Assembly (NCBI RefSeq): GCF_014196635.1
Contig: NZ_JACIEB010000008.1
Location: forward strand, 1-64,000
Origin: Sphingobium fontiphilum
GTDB lineage: Bacteria; Pseudomonadota; Alphaproteobacteria; Sphingomonadales; Sphingomonadaceae
DNA length: 64,000 nucleotides
Reading direction: 5' to 3'
Positions 15,268-28,966 of the stretch are shown here, piece after piece. A program made the translations under genes and the position numbers. Position 1 is the stretch's first letter; each line of letters opens with the position of its first letter. A model generated the notes under the pieces. It did not search any database. It worked only from the letters and a program-made list of their open reading frames with translations, and was not told the DNA's origin.

Positions 15268-16076
15268 GGGTAACCCTGACCCTTGCATTGGCGCTGTTTG
15301 CGGCCATGCCTGTCCTGGCAGGCGCGCAGGAACAGCAAGCCAAGGTCAGCGTGCTGCCGCCCGGGCCGACTGCGCCGTCTTGGCTGGTCAAGACCACGCC
15401 AACCAAAGCTTCACTGGCCAAGGCATTGGCCCTGGCTGAAATGCTGAACAGCGAGGCCCTGACCCGTCGCCAGATAGCGCGCGCCTATACCGACACCATG
15501 CCCAAGCAGATCGGCCAACGCCCCGAATTTGCGGAAATGGAGCGGCTCTACCCCGGCATCGTTGCAGCGGTTATTCAGGCCGAACGTGACATTGTCGAGC
15601 CGGGCACGATCGCCGCGCTGCCCGCAATGCACAAGGCGCTGTCGGTCGTCTATGCCGATTATCTGACCGAGACGGATCTCGATGCGATCATCGCATTCTA
15701 TGGCAGCGATACAGGCGCAAAAGCGATTCAGGCGGCGGCGGAGGGCAGCGACCTTGGTCATATGATCGACCGCAATCTGAGCGGTCAGGAACCGCATGTC
15801 GAGGTTGATGATTTCAGAAAAACGGCCACCGGCGTGGGAACGAAATTCATCGGCAGCCTGACCGACGATGACCGGCGAAAGCTGATCGCCTTTGGACTGA
15901 CGCCCGCCGGGCGGAAATGGCAGGCGATCCAGCCGCTGATGTTCAAGGCCGCGGCCGACCAAGCCAACCAGCGCAATAGCGGTCTGAACACGCAGGCGGC
16001 GGATAATGTTGTGAATGTGATGACAGACTTCATTGCGAAGGCCGACGCGCAAAAGGCCAAGGCGACAGGCAACTGA
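15264..16076 (+). CDS. Secreted DUF2059 protein
   Basis: A 270-residue protein with a signal peptide (MRVTLTLALALFAAMPVLAGAQ, read from a GTG). The DUF2059 region, an all-helical domain, covers about residues 80-180 (AEMERLYPGIVAAVI, then YLTETDLDAIIAFYGSDTGAKAIQ). Function of the family is unknown; it is exported. The GTG overlaps the gltD stop (GTGA), so translation is coupled, and 78 nt separate its end from gltB. Its place inside the glutamate synthase locus suggests co-expression, not necessarily a shared role. Confidence 0.85.
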   Translation: MRVTLTLALALFAAMPVLAGAQEQQAKVSVLPPGPTAPSWLVKTTPTKASLAKALALAEMLNSEALTRRQIARAYTDTMPKQIGQRPEFAEMERLYPGIVAAVIQAERDIVEPGTIAALPAMHKALSVVYADYLTETDLDAIIAFYGSDTGAKAIQAAAEGSDLGHMIDRNLSGQEPHVEVDDFRKTATGVGTKFIGSLTDDDRRKLIAFGLTPAGRKWQAIQPLMFKAAADQANQRNSGLNTQAADNVVNVMTDFIAKADAQKAKATGN

Positions 16077-16154
16077 CGCGCATTTGTTGAAGACGATGAT
16101 TCCCACGGGATACGGAGCCCGCAATGGCTCCAGACGATGATAAGGGTGAATGAC

Positions 16155-20690
<4,536 letters not shown>

Positions 20691-20699
20691 CAAGGTCGG

Positions 20700-21197
20700 T
20701 CAGGGCTGGAAGGCGGTCGCCACGCGCGCGCCTTCCAGCCTCCGGCCCATCTGTCCCATCGCTTCGCCGCGCGCAAAGCGGTCGACATTGTCGGGCAGGC
20801 GATAGACCGGCGACGATGCCCGTTCCTGTTGCCTATCCTGACCATCGTCCTCGCCCCACGGCGCCTCCTGGCTTTGATAGTCAATCACGACCGGATCGGC
20901 TGGCCCGCTCACCATGCCATCCAGGTCCATCCCGGCCATATCGGCCGCCGCCTGACGCTCCGCCAGAGTGGGCGCGCACCCGGTGCAACGCACGACGTCC
21001 GGGCCCCGCAGGTCGGCATCGTCCGTCGGCGGGGCAAGCGGGGTCGAATCGACCGATGGCGGGCTGTCTTCAAACCCGGACCGGGCGGCGATCGGCGCGT
21101 TGATGGCATATTGCCCCACGGCCAGTCCGACAGGAACGGCCAGCGCCATGGCGCCCGCCGCCGCCGCCATCCATTGTCCGGGGCTGTTCACAACCAT
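20700..21197 (-). CDS. Single-pass membrane protein of unknown function
   Basis: A 165-residue protein with one N-terminal hydrophobic segment (about residues 10-30, AAAAGAMALAVPVGLAVG) and a long acidic, Pro-rich remainder. CTGCAP at about 71-76 could form a disulfide or bind metal. I do not recognise the family; it looks like a lineage-specific envelope protein. It is convergent with gltB, ending 9 nt from it, and its start is about 120 nt from tRNA-Leu on the other strand. Confidence 0.6.
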   Translation of the reverse strand: MVVNSPGQWMAAAAGAMALAVPVGLAVGQYAINAPIAARSGFEDSPPSVDSTPLAPPTDDADLRGPDVVRCTGCAPTLAERQAAADMAGMDLDGMVSGPADPVVIDYQSQEAPWGEDDGQDRQQERASSPVYRLPDNVDRFARGEAMGQMGRRLEGARVATAFQP

Positions 21198-21318
21198 CCT
21201 CTCCGATCCGTTTCGGCCACTGAACGCACAAGGCAGATAGGTTGTTGCATGGCGTCGCGGCCTTTGCTAATGGCCAGCGCCTACCAGGGTCCGGCGCCGC
21301 CGGTTCCCCTTGAAATGT

Positions 21319-21405
21319 GCGGTCGTGGCGGAACTGGTAGACGCGCAACGTTGAGGTCGTTGTGGCCGAAAGGCCGTGGAAGTTCGAGTCTTCTCGACCG
21401 CACCA
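21319..21405 (+). tRNA. tRNA-Leu(GAG)
   Basis: The acceptor GCGGTCG pairs with CGACCGC before A-CCA (CCA is encoded at 21403-21405). The D arm region GGCGGAACTGGTAGACGC, anticodon stem CAACG/CGTTG with loop TTGAGGT (anticodon GAG at 21353-21355), a long variable arm TGGCCGAAAGGCC and T loop GTTCGAGTC are typical of leucine tRNAs. It decodes CUC/CUU. Confidence 0.95.
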
Positions 21406-21407
21406 AC

Positions 21408-21425
21408 ATCCTTTGAAAAAAGGAT
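21408..21425 (+). terminator. Small hairpin after tRNA-Leu
   Basis: ATCCTTT (21408-21414) pairs with AAAGGAT (21419-21425) around a GAAA loop, 3 nt after the tRNA; only a short AATTT follows. Likely a tRNA 3' end or terminator. Confidence 0.5.
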
Positions 21426-22199
21426 AATTTCGGGGTTTGGCACACAGCCGGATCTGCGTACCGTTTCGTCGCTGCAAAGGATGGCTGGCGAAGCGTTTTG
21501 CTGCTCACCGGATTTGGCGCAGGCGACCGCCCCTCCACGGCGACGGCTGGCTGCTCGTTTGCGCCCACTCGAGAGCCACCTTGGGCGCGTCGGCAGATGA
21601 TGCTTTGCGAGTAGGCCAGAAGCCTCGCCAGTTCGCGCGGCGTCCTTTAGATGCGCGACATCGGACTGCGCAGATTGTCGTATGGCCTGCACCGGGTCAT
21701 TCTCGCCGATGACCGTCAGTTCCGATCCGGGCACGGTTGCGATGGCGACCGCCTTTTAGCAGCAGCCAGCTGTGGAAGTCGACCTTGTCGGCGAGACGCG
21801 AAGGGAAAAGGGCTGGATGCGCGAAGACTGCTCGCCCTCGCGCATATGGCAGGTTCGCTTGCGCATGCACGCGGCCCTCGCGGGGCGTTCGACCTTAGTC
21901 CGCCACGCCGGGCGGCGCCGGACCCGCTTTCATCCTTGGCATTGGCGGCGGTTACAAGATCACCCCTACCCAGGCTTGTGTGCTGGAAAATGGCATTCCA
22001 ATCCTCCAGAATATTGAACCGGGAGATTGAACGCGCACCAATAGGGCGCATCATTTTTCCAGCCCGCAATTTAGGGGCAGGCGGGACGGGGATGTGGGAC
22101 GGGCGCCGGGCGCCCCGCCCGCCGGCCCAAATTGTTTGACACTATGGGACCGAGCGATCAAACCCCCCTGATCGCTGATCGAATCAAGAGCCTTCACGA
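21426..22199. other. Gene-poor stretch downstream of tRNA-Leu
   Basis: About 770 nt without a convincing gene. Several frames of 70-160 codons exist on both strands but none has a good ribosome site, recognisable family features or normal composition, and some overlap the tRNA. It may be a decayed island next to the tRNA. A GC-rich hairpin lies at 22080-22123. Confidence 0.5.
22153..22176. promoter_or_regulatory. Palindrome before the SGNH gene
   Basis: AGCGATCA (22153-22160) and TGATCGCT (22169-22176), perfect 8-bp arms around AACCCCCC, ending 24 nt before the GTG start. Could be an operator or a 5' leader hairpin. Confidence 0.45.
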
Positions 22200-23378
22200 G
22201 TGACCGACAAGACGACCGACGAGAAGAACAAGCCATTTTCCGTTGCCCTGTTTGGAACGTCGAACGGTGTCATCCGCAATGGTTATGCGGGATATTTCGC
22301 CAATTCGCCGAAGGTCGAGCCCTTCACCAACTTTTCGCTCGGCGCCAGCACATCATCTTATGTGTTCTATCGGTCGGGCCACGGCAATCTTGCCGATTAT
22401 GAATTCTGCATCCTTGACCTGTGCGTCAACGACGGGCGCTGGCTGGAAACCGGCCATGTCAAGCCAGCGACATGGACGGCGGTGCTGATGGACTTTTGCG
22501 AGCGGCTGGTGGCCATGGGCACATTGCCGATCATCCTGATCCTGCCATCACCCGACTTCCCCGACTGCAAGCCCAAGATTCGGTCGCTGGCGCGACGGGT
22601 GGCCAAGAAGCTCCACCTCCCTTTCTTCGACGGCTATGATCTGCTCGCGGCGGCGATGGCGACCGAACATGCGCCGCCGATGGACAATTTCTTCCGCGAC
22701 AGCGTGCATGTCCACGAATGGCTGGGCCAGGAAATTTCGCGCCTGATCGTGCGCGCGCTGCCGCATCTGCGCAAGGGGCTGGCAAAGGCGGGAGAGCCGA
22801 TCCAGACCGAAATCCAGCGCCACCATGTGCTCAAATTGCCGGAGGTCGATCCGGCAAATTGCGTGTCGCGCGGCACATCGCTGATCCGCGAGGATTTCAA
22901 GCATATCACCAGCAACGCCCCGCCGCTGACCATAGCATTGCCCGACGACAGCATGGTGCTCGCCTGCGCCGTCGACATGACCGGATGCCGGGGATATCTG
23001 GAACTGGAAGGGGATGGCGTCCACCATCAATATATGACGGGCATCTATACCAAGGATGACTGGCCCGAACAGAATATGCTTTTCGGCTTCCGTCCGATCC
23101 AGGGCGATGTGAAGGCCAGGGACGGTCAGATCAAATTGCGTTCCGTGCCCGAAGATTCGCGTAAGCCCGTGCTCGACCCGGCGAGCGACCTTCATGCCGA
23201 ATTGCTGATGCACGCCCTGATCGTGCGAGCGCCGGAAGAAAAGATGGCGGTCGCCCATCCCTATACCGGCCGGATCGACATGATGCGCCTGACCAAGGAA
23301 GCCGATATCGACCGCATCGCCCGGCGCGCCATGTCGGATGAAGCGAAGCGGACCGAAACCCGCCAGATGGAAGTGTGA
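22200..23378 (+). CDS. SGNH/GDSL hydrolase-like protein
   Basis: A 392-residue cytoplasmic-looking protein with no signal peptide. The N-terminal half has SGNH blocks: FGTSNGVIRNGYAGYF (Ser in block I), CVNDGRW (Asn-Asp as in block III) and FFRDSVHVHEWLG (Asp and His of the catalytic pair). Such enzymes act as esterases or acyltransferases on carbohydrates or lipids. The C-terminal half (about 200-392) is a beta-rich part I do not recognise, with IALPDDSMVLACAVDMTGC. The start is GTG at 22200. The ED operon follows 121 nt later on the same strand. Function unproven. Confidence 0.6.
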   Translation: MTDKTTDEKNKPFSVALFGTSNGVIRNGYAGYFANSPKVEPFTNFSLGASTSSYVFYRSGHGNLADYEFCILDLCVNDGRWLETGHVKPATWTAVLMDFCERLVAMGTLPIILILPSPDFPDCKPKIRSLARRVAKKLHLPFFDGYDLLAAAMATEHAPPMDNFFRDSVHVHEWLGQEISRLIVRALPHLRKGLAKAGEPIQTEIQRHHVLKLPEVDPANCVSRGTSLIREDFKHITSNAPPLTIALPDDSMVLACAVDMTGCRGYLELEGDGVHHQYMTGIYTKDDWPEQNMLFGFRPIQGDVKARDGQIKLRSVPEDSRKPVLDPASDLHAELLMHALIVRAPEEKMAVAHPYTGRIDMMRLTKEADIDRIARRAMSDEAKRTETRQMEV

Positions 23379-23499
23379 TCCGGCCCGCTGCCCGGCTCCA
23401 TTCGAGCCTGTTGGTGGTTGCGGCCCCCGGTCTTCCCGCTATAACTGGCCCATATCTCGATAGGGGATGATGTTTCTAACGGCTTAAGGGGGTAACCTT

Positions 23500-24975
23500 T
23501 TGACCGAACCGTCGGCCACGCTCATCCTGTTCGGCGCCACTGGCGACCTTGCGCACCGGATGCTTTTCCCGTCGCTTTACAATCTGCTGGCCGACAATCT
23601 GTTGCCCGACGATTTCCTGATCGTGGCGTCCGGGCGGACGGAAATGGATGACGATCATTTTCGCGATTCCGTCGACGCATCGCTGCACAAATATCTTCCC
23701 GAAGACCGCTATGATCCAGACCTTGCCGCGCGGCTGCGCGCACTGATCGTCTACGCGGCGGTGGAAGCGGGCAATATCGACCAGTTCCGCCATCTGGCGA
23801 CGCGGGCGGAAGGACGGCGCAGCCGGGGCATTTCCGTCTATCTGTCGACCCCGCCGTCGCTGTTCGCGCCGACCGCGCAGGGACTGGCCGACGCCGGGCT
23901 CATCGCGCCGACGACCCGGATCGCGATGGAAAAGCCCATAGGCAAGGATCTCGCCTCGTCCAGGCTGGTCAACGACGGCATCGGCGCGCTGTTCGCCGAG
24001 GATCAGATTTTCCGGGTCGACCATTATCTGGGCAAGGAAACGGTGCAGAACCTGCTCGCCCTGCGCTTTGGCAACGTCATGTTCGAGCCGCTGTGGAATG
24101 CGGCGGCCATCGACCATGTGCAGATCACCGTGGGGGAAACGGTGGGGCTGGAAGGCCGCGTTTCCTATTATGACGGCGTCGGCGCGCTGCGCGACATGGT
24201 GCAGAACCATATGCTCCAGATATTGTCGATCATCGCCATGGAGCCGCCCGCCCGTTTCGACCCCACCGCTGTGCGCGATGAAAAGGTGAAGGCGCTGCGC
24301 TCGCTGCGCCCGATGAGCGCCGAAACGGTGAAGACGCACAGCGTGCGCGGCCAATATACGCCCGGCGCCGTCGGCGGCCAGATCGTCACCGGCTATGCCG
24401 ACGAGCTGGGCAAAGCGTCGGACACCGAAACCTTTGTCGCGCTCAAGGCGCATATCGACAACTGGCGCTGGCAGGGCGTGCCCTTCTACCTGCGCACGGG
24501 CAAGCGGATGCCCGCGCGCCAGTCGGAAATCCTCATTCAGTTCAAGCCGGTGCGCCACTCCATCTTCGGCCGCAACGGGCAGCATTCAAGCGGGGGATCG
24601 GGCCTGGAACCCAACACCCTTATCATCCGCCTGCAACCGGAAGAATATATCCGCCTGCTCATCATGTCGAAACGGCCGGGGCTGGAACGGCAGATCAGGC
24701 TGGAGGAGGTGACGCTCGACGTGTCGCTGACCGCCGCCTTCGCCGGGCAGCGGCGGCGCATCGCCTATGAACGGCTGCTGCTCGACCTGCTGGAAGGCGA
24801 CGCCACCCTGTTCGTCCGCCGCGACGAGGTGGAGGCGCAATGGGCCTGGATCGATTCGATCATCGACGGATGGCAAGAGGCGCATATGAAGCCCGCCGCC
24901 TATGCCTCAGGGAACTGGGGGCCCTCCTCGGCCATTGCCCTTATCGAACGCGATGGAGCAAGCTGGCATGACTGA
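23500..24975 (+). CDS. zwf: Glucose-6-phosphate 1-dehydrogenase
   Basis: Oxidises glucose-6-phosphate to 6-phosphogluconolactone with NADP, the entry to the Entner-Doudoroff route. A 491-residue protein of usual length with the nucleotide motif [13 protein letters not shown] at about residues 10-22, the EKPIGKD lysine and the active-site RVDHYLGKE at about 172. The start appears to be TTG at 23500, supported by AAGGGGG just upstream; in-frame ATGs further up are cut off by stops. First gene of the ED operon; its last 8 nt overlap edd. Confidence 0.96.
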   Translation: MTEPSATLILFGATGDLAHRMLFPSLYNLLADNLLPDDFLIVASGRTEMDDDHFRDSVDASLHKYLPEDRYDPDLAARLRALIVYAAVEAGNIDQFRHLATRAEGRRSRGISVYLSTPPSLFAPTAQGLADAGLIAPTTRIAMEKPIGKDLASSRLVNDGIGALFAEDQIFRVDHYLGKETVQNLLALRFGNVMFEPLWNAAAIDHVQITVGETVGLEGRVSYYDGVGALRDMVQNHMLQILSIIAMEPPARFDPTAVRDEKVKALRSLRPMSAETVKTHSVRGQYTPGAVGGQIVTGYADELGKASDTETFVALKAHIDNWRWQGVPFYLRTGKRMPARQSEILIQFKPVRHSIFGRNGQHSSGGSGLEPNTLIIRLQPEEYIRLLIMSKRPGLERQIRLEEVTLDVSLTAAFAGQRRRIAYERLLLDLLEGDATLFVRRDEVEAQWAWIDSIIDGWQEAHMKPAAYASGNWGPSSAIALIERDGASWHD

Positions 24976-26815
24976 TCTTCACCCCGTCATCGCGCGGGTC
25001 ACCGAACGCATTATCAAGCGCAGCGCGCCGCGCCGCCGCCTATATCTCGACCTCATCGAACGCGGCCGCGACGCTGGCACCAACCGGCACAGTCTGTCCT
25101 GCGGCAACCTCGCCCATGGCTTTGCCGCCAGCGGCGACGACAAGCCGGTGATCCGCACCGGCGCGGCGATGAACATCGGCATCGTCACCGCCTATAACGA
25201 CATGCTGTCGGCGCATCAGCCCTATGGCCGCTATCCCGAAGCGATCAAGATCGCCGCGCGCGAAGTGGGCGCCACCGCGCAGGTGGCGGGCGGCGTCCCC
25301 GCCATGTGCGACGGCGTGACCCAGGGGCAGGCCGGCATGGACCTGTCGCTTTTTTCCCGCGACACCATCGCCCTGTCGACCGCCATCGCCCTGTCGCACG
25401 CCATGTTCGAAGGCAATCTCATGCTGGGCATATGCGACAAGATCGTGCCCGGCCTGCTGATCGGCGCGCTGCGTTTCGGCCATCTGCCCACCATATTGAT
25501 CCCCGCCGGGCCGATGCCATCGGGCCTTGCGAACAAGGAAAAGGTGCGCATCCGTCAGCTTTATGCGGAAGGGAAAGTGGGCGCCGCCGAATTGCTGGAG
25601 GCGGAAAGCGCCAGTTACCATGGCGCTGGGACCTGCACCTTCTATGGCACCGCCAACTCCAACCAGATGATGATGGAGGTGATGGGTCTGCACATGCCCG
25701 GCGCCGCCTTCGTCAATCCGGGCACGAAATTGCGCGGCGAGCTGACCCGCGCTGCGGTCCACCGGCTGGCGGCGATCGGCTGGGCCAAGGACGGACAACC
25801 CAATGAGGATTACCGGCCGCTGGGCCATTGCGTCGATGAAAAGGCGATCGTCAACGCCATCATCGGCCTGATGGCGACCGGCGGTTCGACCAATCACGCC
25901 ATCCATGTGCCCGCCATCGCGCGGGCGGCGGGGATCAGCGTCGACTGGACCGATTTTGCCGAACTGTCGGACGTCACGCCGCTGCTCGCCCGCGTCTATC
26001 CCAATGGTTCGGGCGACGTGAACGCCTTTCACGCGGCGGGCGGCATGGCCTTCGTCATCCGTGAACTGCTCGACGCCGGGCTGCTCCACCGCGACATTTT
26101 GACGGTCGCCCGACGCGACCTCACCGATTATGGCAAGGAGCCGGTGCTGGAGGACGATGCGCTGCTGTGGCGCGATGTCCCCGCGTCCCGCGACGACGCC
26201 ATGCTGCGCCCCGCCGCCATGCCGTTCAGCCCCGATGGCGGCATGAAGCTGCTGGTCGGCAATCTTGGCCGCTGCGTGATGAAGGTCAGCGCCGTCGATC
26301 CCGACCGCTGGACGATAGAGGCGCCCGCCGCCATTTTCGACACGCAGGACGATGTGCTGCGCGCCTTCAAGGCGGGCGAATTGGAACGCGATGTCGTCGT
26401 TGTGGTCCGGTTTCAGGGGCCGCGCGCCAACGGGATGCCCGAACTGCACAAGCTGACCCCGGCGCTCGGCGTGTTGCAGGATCGCGGCTTCCGCGTCGCG
26501 CTGTTGACCGACGGGCGCATGTCGGGCGCTAGCGGAAAGGTGCCCGCCGCCATCCATCTGTCGCCAGAGGCGCTGGGCGGCGGCCCCATCGGCAAGCTGC
26601 GCAACGGCGACATGTTGCGGGTGTGCGCGCGGACCGGATCGCTCGACGCGCTCGTCGACCCGCTGGTCTGGCGCGAGCGGATGGAGCCGCCCGCCCCGCC
26701 GCCGCCCTATGACACGGGCCGCGAACTGTTCGCCCTGTTCCGCCACCACAGCGATCTGGCGGAAGCGGGCGCGTCGCCCATTTTGACCGCGATGGAAGGC
26801 GAATTGCCGTTCTGA
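24968..26815 (+). CDS. edd: Phosphogluconate dehydratase
   Basis: Dehydrates 6-phosphogluconate to KDPG, the first committed step of the Entner-Doudoroff route. A 615-residue IlvD/Edd family enzyme. Iron-sulfur cysteines are seen in [10 protein letters not shown] and GICDKIVPG, and the conserved [10 protein letters not shown] segment lies near residue 520. The ATG at 24968 is chosen because it gives the family N-terminus and overlaps zwf by 8 nt. The stop overlaps the glk start by 1 nt, so the genes are coupled. Confidence 0.97.
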   Translation: MTDLHPVIARVTERIIKRSAPRRRLYLDLIERGRDAGTNRHSLSCGNLAHGFAASGDDKPVIRTGAAMNIGIVTAYNDMLSAHQPYGRYPEAIKIAAREVGATAQVAGGVPAMCDGVTQGQAGMDLSLFSRDTIALSTAIALSHAMFEGNLMLGICDKIVPGLLIGALRFGHLPTILIPAGPMPSGLANKEKVRIRQLYAEGKVGAAELLEAESASYHGAGTCTFYGTANSNQMMMEVMGLHMPGAAFVNPGTKLRGELTRAAVHRLAAIGWAKDGQPNEDYRPLGHCVDEKAIVNAIIGLMATGGSTNHAIHVPAIARAAGISVDWTDFAELSDVTPLLARVYPNGSGDVNAFHAAGGMAFVIRELLDAGLLHRDILTVARRDLTDYGKEPVLEDDALLWRDVPASRDDAMLRPAAMPFSPDGGMKLLVGNLGRCVMKVSAVDPDRWTIEAPAAIFDTQDDVLRAFKAGELERDVVVVVRFQGPRANGMPELHKLTPALGVLQDRGFRVALLTDGRMSGASGKVPAAIHLSPEALGGGPIGKLRNGDMLRVCARTGSLDALVDPLVWRERMEPPAPPPPYDTGRELFALFRHHSDLAEAGASPILTAMEGELPF

Positions 26816-27783
26816 TGAAGGACATCGTCGCCGCTGACATCGGGGGCACCAATGCCCGCTTCGCCCGCGCAACGCTGGACGGCGCGGGGGCGCCGACGCT
26901 GGGCGTGGTGCGCAAATACAGGGTCGCCGATTTCCCCAGCCTGCAATCCTGCTGGGCGGCCTTTGCCGCGGATGATGGCGGCGCGCTGCCCGATGCGGCC
27001 TCCATCGCCTTCGCCACCGCCATCGGCCGCGACGTCATCAAGCTGACCAATTCCAGCTGGGTCGTCCGACCCGACAGCCTGGCCGATGAACTGGGGTTGG
27101 CCCACGTCCGGCTGGTCAATGATTTCGAGGCGGTGGCCCATGCCGTATCGCGGCTGCCGCCCGAAAATCTGCCGCTGCTGTTCGGAGAGGATCGGCCGTT
27201 CCCTATGGATGGCGGGGTCACCATCATGGGGCCGGGCACCGGCCTCGGCGTCGCCATGATCGCCTATGCCGATGGCCACCCCCATGTCATCGCGACCGAG
27301 GGCGGGCATCTCGACTTCGCGCCGCTCGACGCGCTGGAGGCCAGGATATTGGACCATTTGCGTGGCGAATTTCTGCGCGTATCGGTCGAACGCATCGTTT
27401 CCGGCCCCGGCCTCAACCATCTCTATCGCGCAATGGCGACCATCGGCCATCACCGGGTGACGATAATGAACGACGCCGAATTATGGCAGGCCGCGATTGA
27501 GGGCGGCGATGGCCATGCCCGCGCCGCGCTCGACCGTTTCTGCATGGCCTATGGCGCGGTGGCGGGCGATCTGGCGCTGGCCCACGGCCCCCATGCGGTG
27601 GTGCTGGCCGGCGGGCTGACGCAACGATTGCGCGACCATCTGCCGCGCAGCCATTTTCACAGCCGGTTCACCGCCAAGGGCCGGTTCGAAAGCCTGATGG
27701 CGACGGTGCCGATCCGCCTGGCCGTCCATGATGAAATCGGCCTGTTCGGCGCGGCCGCGGCCTATCGGGAGAAACGCTCATGA
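26815..27783 (+). CDS. glk: Glucokinase
   Basis: Phosphorylates glucose with ATP to supply zwf. A 322-residue bacterial-type glucokinase. Motifs: AADIGGTNARFA (phosphate 1) at about residues 5-16, VNDFEAVAHA, the glycine-rich GPGTGLGVA and EGGHLDFAP with substrate-binding Glu. It overlaps edd by 1 nt and eda by 4 nt. This placement inside the ED operon is common in Zymomonas- and sphingomonad-type bacteria, which degrade sugars mainly by this route. Confidence 0.95.
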   Translation: MKDIVAADIGGTNARFARATLDGAGAPTLGVVRKYRVADFPSLQSCWAAFAADDGGALPDAASIAFATAIGRDVIKLTNSSWVVRPDSLADELGLAHVRLVNDFEAVAHAVSRLPPENLPLLFGEDRPFPMDGGVTIMGPGTGLGVAMIAYADGHPHVIATEGGHLDFAPLDALEARILDHLRGEFLRVSVERIVSGPGLNHLYRAMATIGHHRVTIMNDAELWQAAIEGGDGHARAALDRFCMAYGAVAGDLALAHGPHAVVLAGGLTQRLRDHLPRSHFHSRFTAKGRFESLMATVPIRLAVHDEIGLFGAAAAYREKRS

Positions 27784-28397
27784 CCCTGTCGGTCGGCGAT
27801 GTGATGGAACTGGCGCCGGTCATCCCGGTCTTGGTGGTGGACCGGGTCGAGGACGCCGTGCCGATCGCGCAGGCGCTGGTCGCCGGCGGCCTGCCCGCGC
27901 TGGAGGTGACGCTGCGCACGCCCGCCGCGCTCGATGTGATCCGCGCCATGGCGCAGGTGGAGGGCGCGGTCGTGGGCGCGGGCACGGTGCTGAACCCGGC
28001 GCAGCTCGATGCGGCGATGGCGGCGGGCGCACGCTTCATCGTCAGCCCCGGCCTCACCGAACCCTTGGGCCGCGCCGCCATTGCTGCGGGCATCCCCTTC
28101 CTGCCCGGCACGGCCACGGCCGGCGACATCATGCGCGGCATGGACATGGGGCTGACCCACTTCAAATTCTTCCCGGCCGCGACATCGGGCGGCTTGCCCG
28201 CGCTCAAGGCGCTGGCCGCGCCGCTCCATACCGCCCGTTTCTGTCCCACAGGCGGCATCACCGCGCAAAGCGCGCCCGAATGGCTGGCCCAGCCCTTCGT
28301 CAAATGCGTGGGGGGCAGTTGGGTGATCCCCAAAGGCCCGGTCGACATGGCGGCGATAGAGGCGCTGGCGCGGGAGGCCGCCGCCCTGCCCCGTTAG
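27780..28397 (+). CDS. eda: KDPG aldolase (2-dehydro-3-deoxyphosphogluconate aldolase)
   Basis: Cleaves KDPG to pyruvate and glyceraldehyde-3-phosphate. A 205-residue TIM-barrel class I aldolase. The Schiff-base Lys is in HFKFFPAATSGG, the Glu in LEVTLRT helps proton transfer, and the phosphate-binding part is CPTGGIT. Overlaps glk by 4 nt (ATGA). Last gene of zwf-edd-glk-eda; it ends 9 nt from the convergent SH3-like gene. Confidence 0.97.
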   Translation: MTLSVGDVMELAPVIPVLVVDRVEDAVPIAQALVAGGLPALEVTLRTPAALDVIRAMAQVEGAVVGAGTVLNPAQLDAAMAAGARFIVSPGLTEPLGRAAIAAGIPFLPGTATAGDIMRGMDMGLTHFKFFPAATSGGLPALKALAAPLHTARFCPTGGITAQSAPEWLAQPFVKCVGGSWVIPKGPVDMAAIEALAREAAALPR

Positions 28398-28406
28398 GTC
28401 GGGGAT

Positions 28407-28868
28407 TCAGCCACCGCCCCAGATCTGGTCCTGCCGCACAAAGCCGCGCTGGCCGCGCACATCCATCGCGCACCACCCGCGCGCGCAGTCCGACAGGCGG
28501 CCGACAACGCCCTTCTGCGCGCGATACAGAACCCGTGCGCCATCGGCGGGCGTTTCGCGCAGCTGCGCCTCTTCCGCCCGGACGATGGCCGTCGTCGTAT
28601 CGCTCAGCAGCCGGACATGCATCCAGCCGGTCGTGCCCGACGGGTCTTCGATCTGGCGCCACAGGCCCAGCACCTTGATAACCTTCACCGGCAGGTCTCG
28701 GCGCCGGTAAATCCAGTTTGACGGATAATCCAGGCTCGGCCCGACGCGCATCCGCGCCTCATTCTGCGCGATCGACGCCCAATAGGGCACGGCCTTGCCC
28801 GATTGCGCGACGGCGGGCGCGGCCGCCCCCAGCATTGCCGCTGCCAGAACGCCGACCCACTTCACCAT
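28407..28868 (-). CDS. Secreted SH3-like domain protein
   Basis: A 153-residue protein with signal peptide MVKWVGVLAAAMLGAAAPAVAQ. Two SH3-like (DUF1058 type) repeats follow: the first around YWASIAQNEARMRVGPSLDYP and GTTGWMHVRLL, the second around AQLRETPADGARVLY and QRGFVRQDQIWG. Bacterial SH3 domains often bind peptidoglycan or protein ligands in the envelope. AGGA lies 5 nt before the ATG at 28868; ATGs at 28874 and 28889 are alternatives. Confidence 0.85.
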   Translation of the reverse strand: MVKWVGVLAAAMLGAAAPAVAQSGKAVPYWASIAQNEARMRVGPSLDYPSNWIYRRRDLPVKVIKVLGLWRQIEDPSGTTGWMHVRLLSDTTTAIVRAEEAQLRETPADGARVLYRAQKGVVGRLSDCARGWCAMDVRGQRGFVRQDQIWGGG

Positions 28869-28966
28869 GTTCATTCCTGCAAACCGCATGACTCATGCCA
28901 TAGCGGGTTGCGACCGCCCCCGACAATCCCCTTGACCAACAAGCCCATGGGGCATAGCGGCCGGAT

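Noticed and set aside
21267..21734. A 155-codon minus-strand frame spanning tRNA-Leu(GAG)
   Set aside because: It crosses the whole tRNA gene and has no ribosome site or recognised domain.
21651..22139. Plus-strand frame of 162 codons after tRNA-Leu
   Set aside because: No ribosome site, odd composition and no motif. Competing frames of similar length exist on both strands, so I do not call a gene.
25040..26872. A 610-codon minus-strand frame opposite edd
   Set aside because: Same reason: antisense shadow of a conserved gene with no family features.
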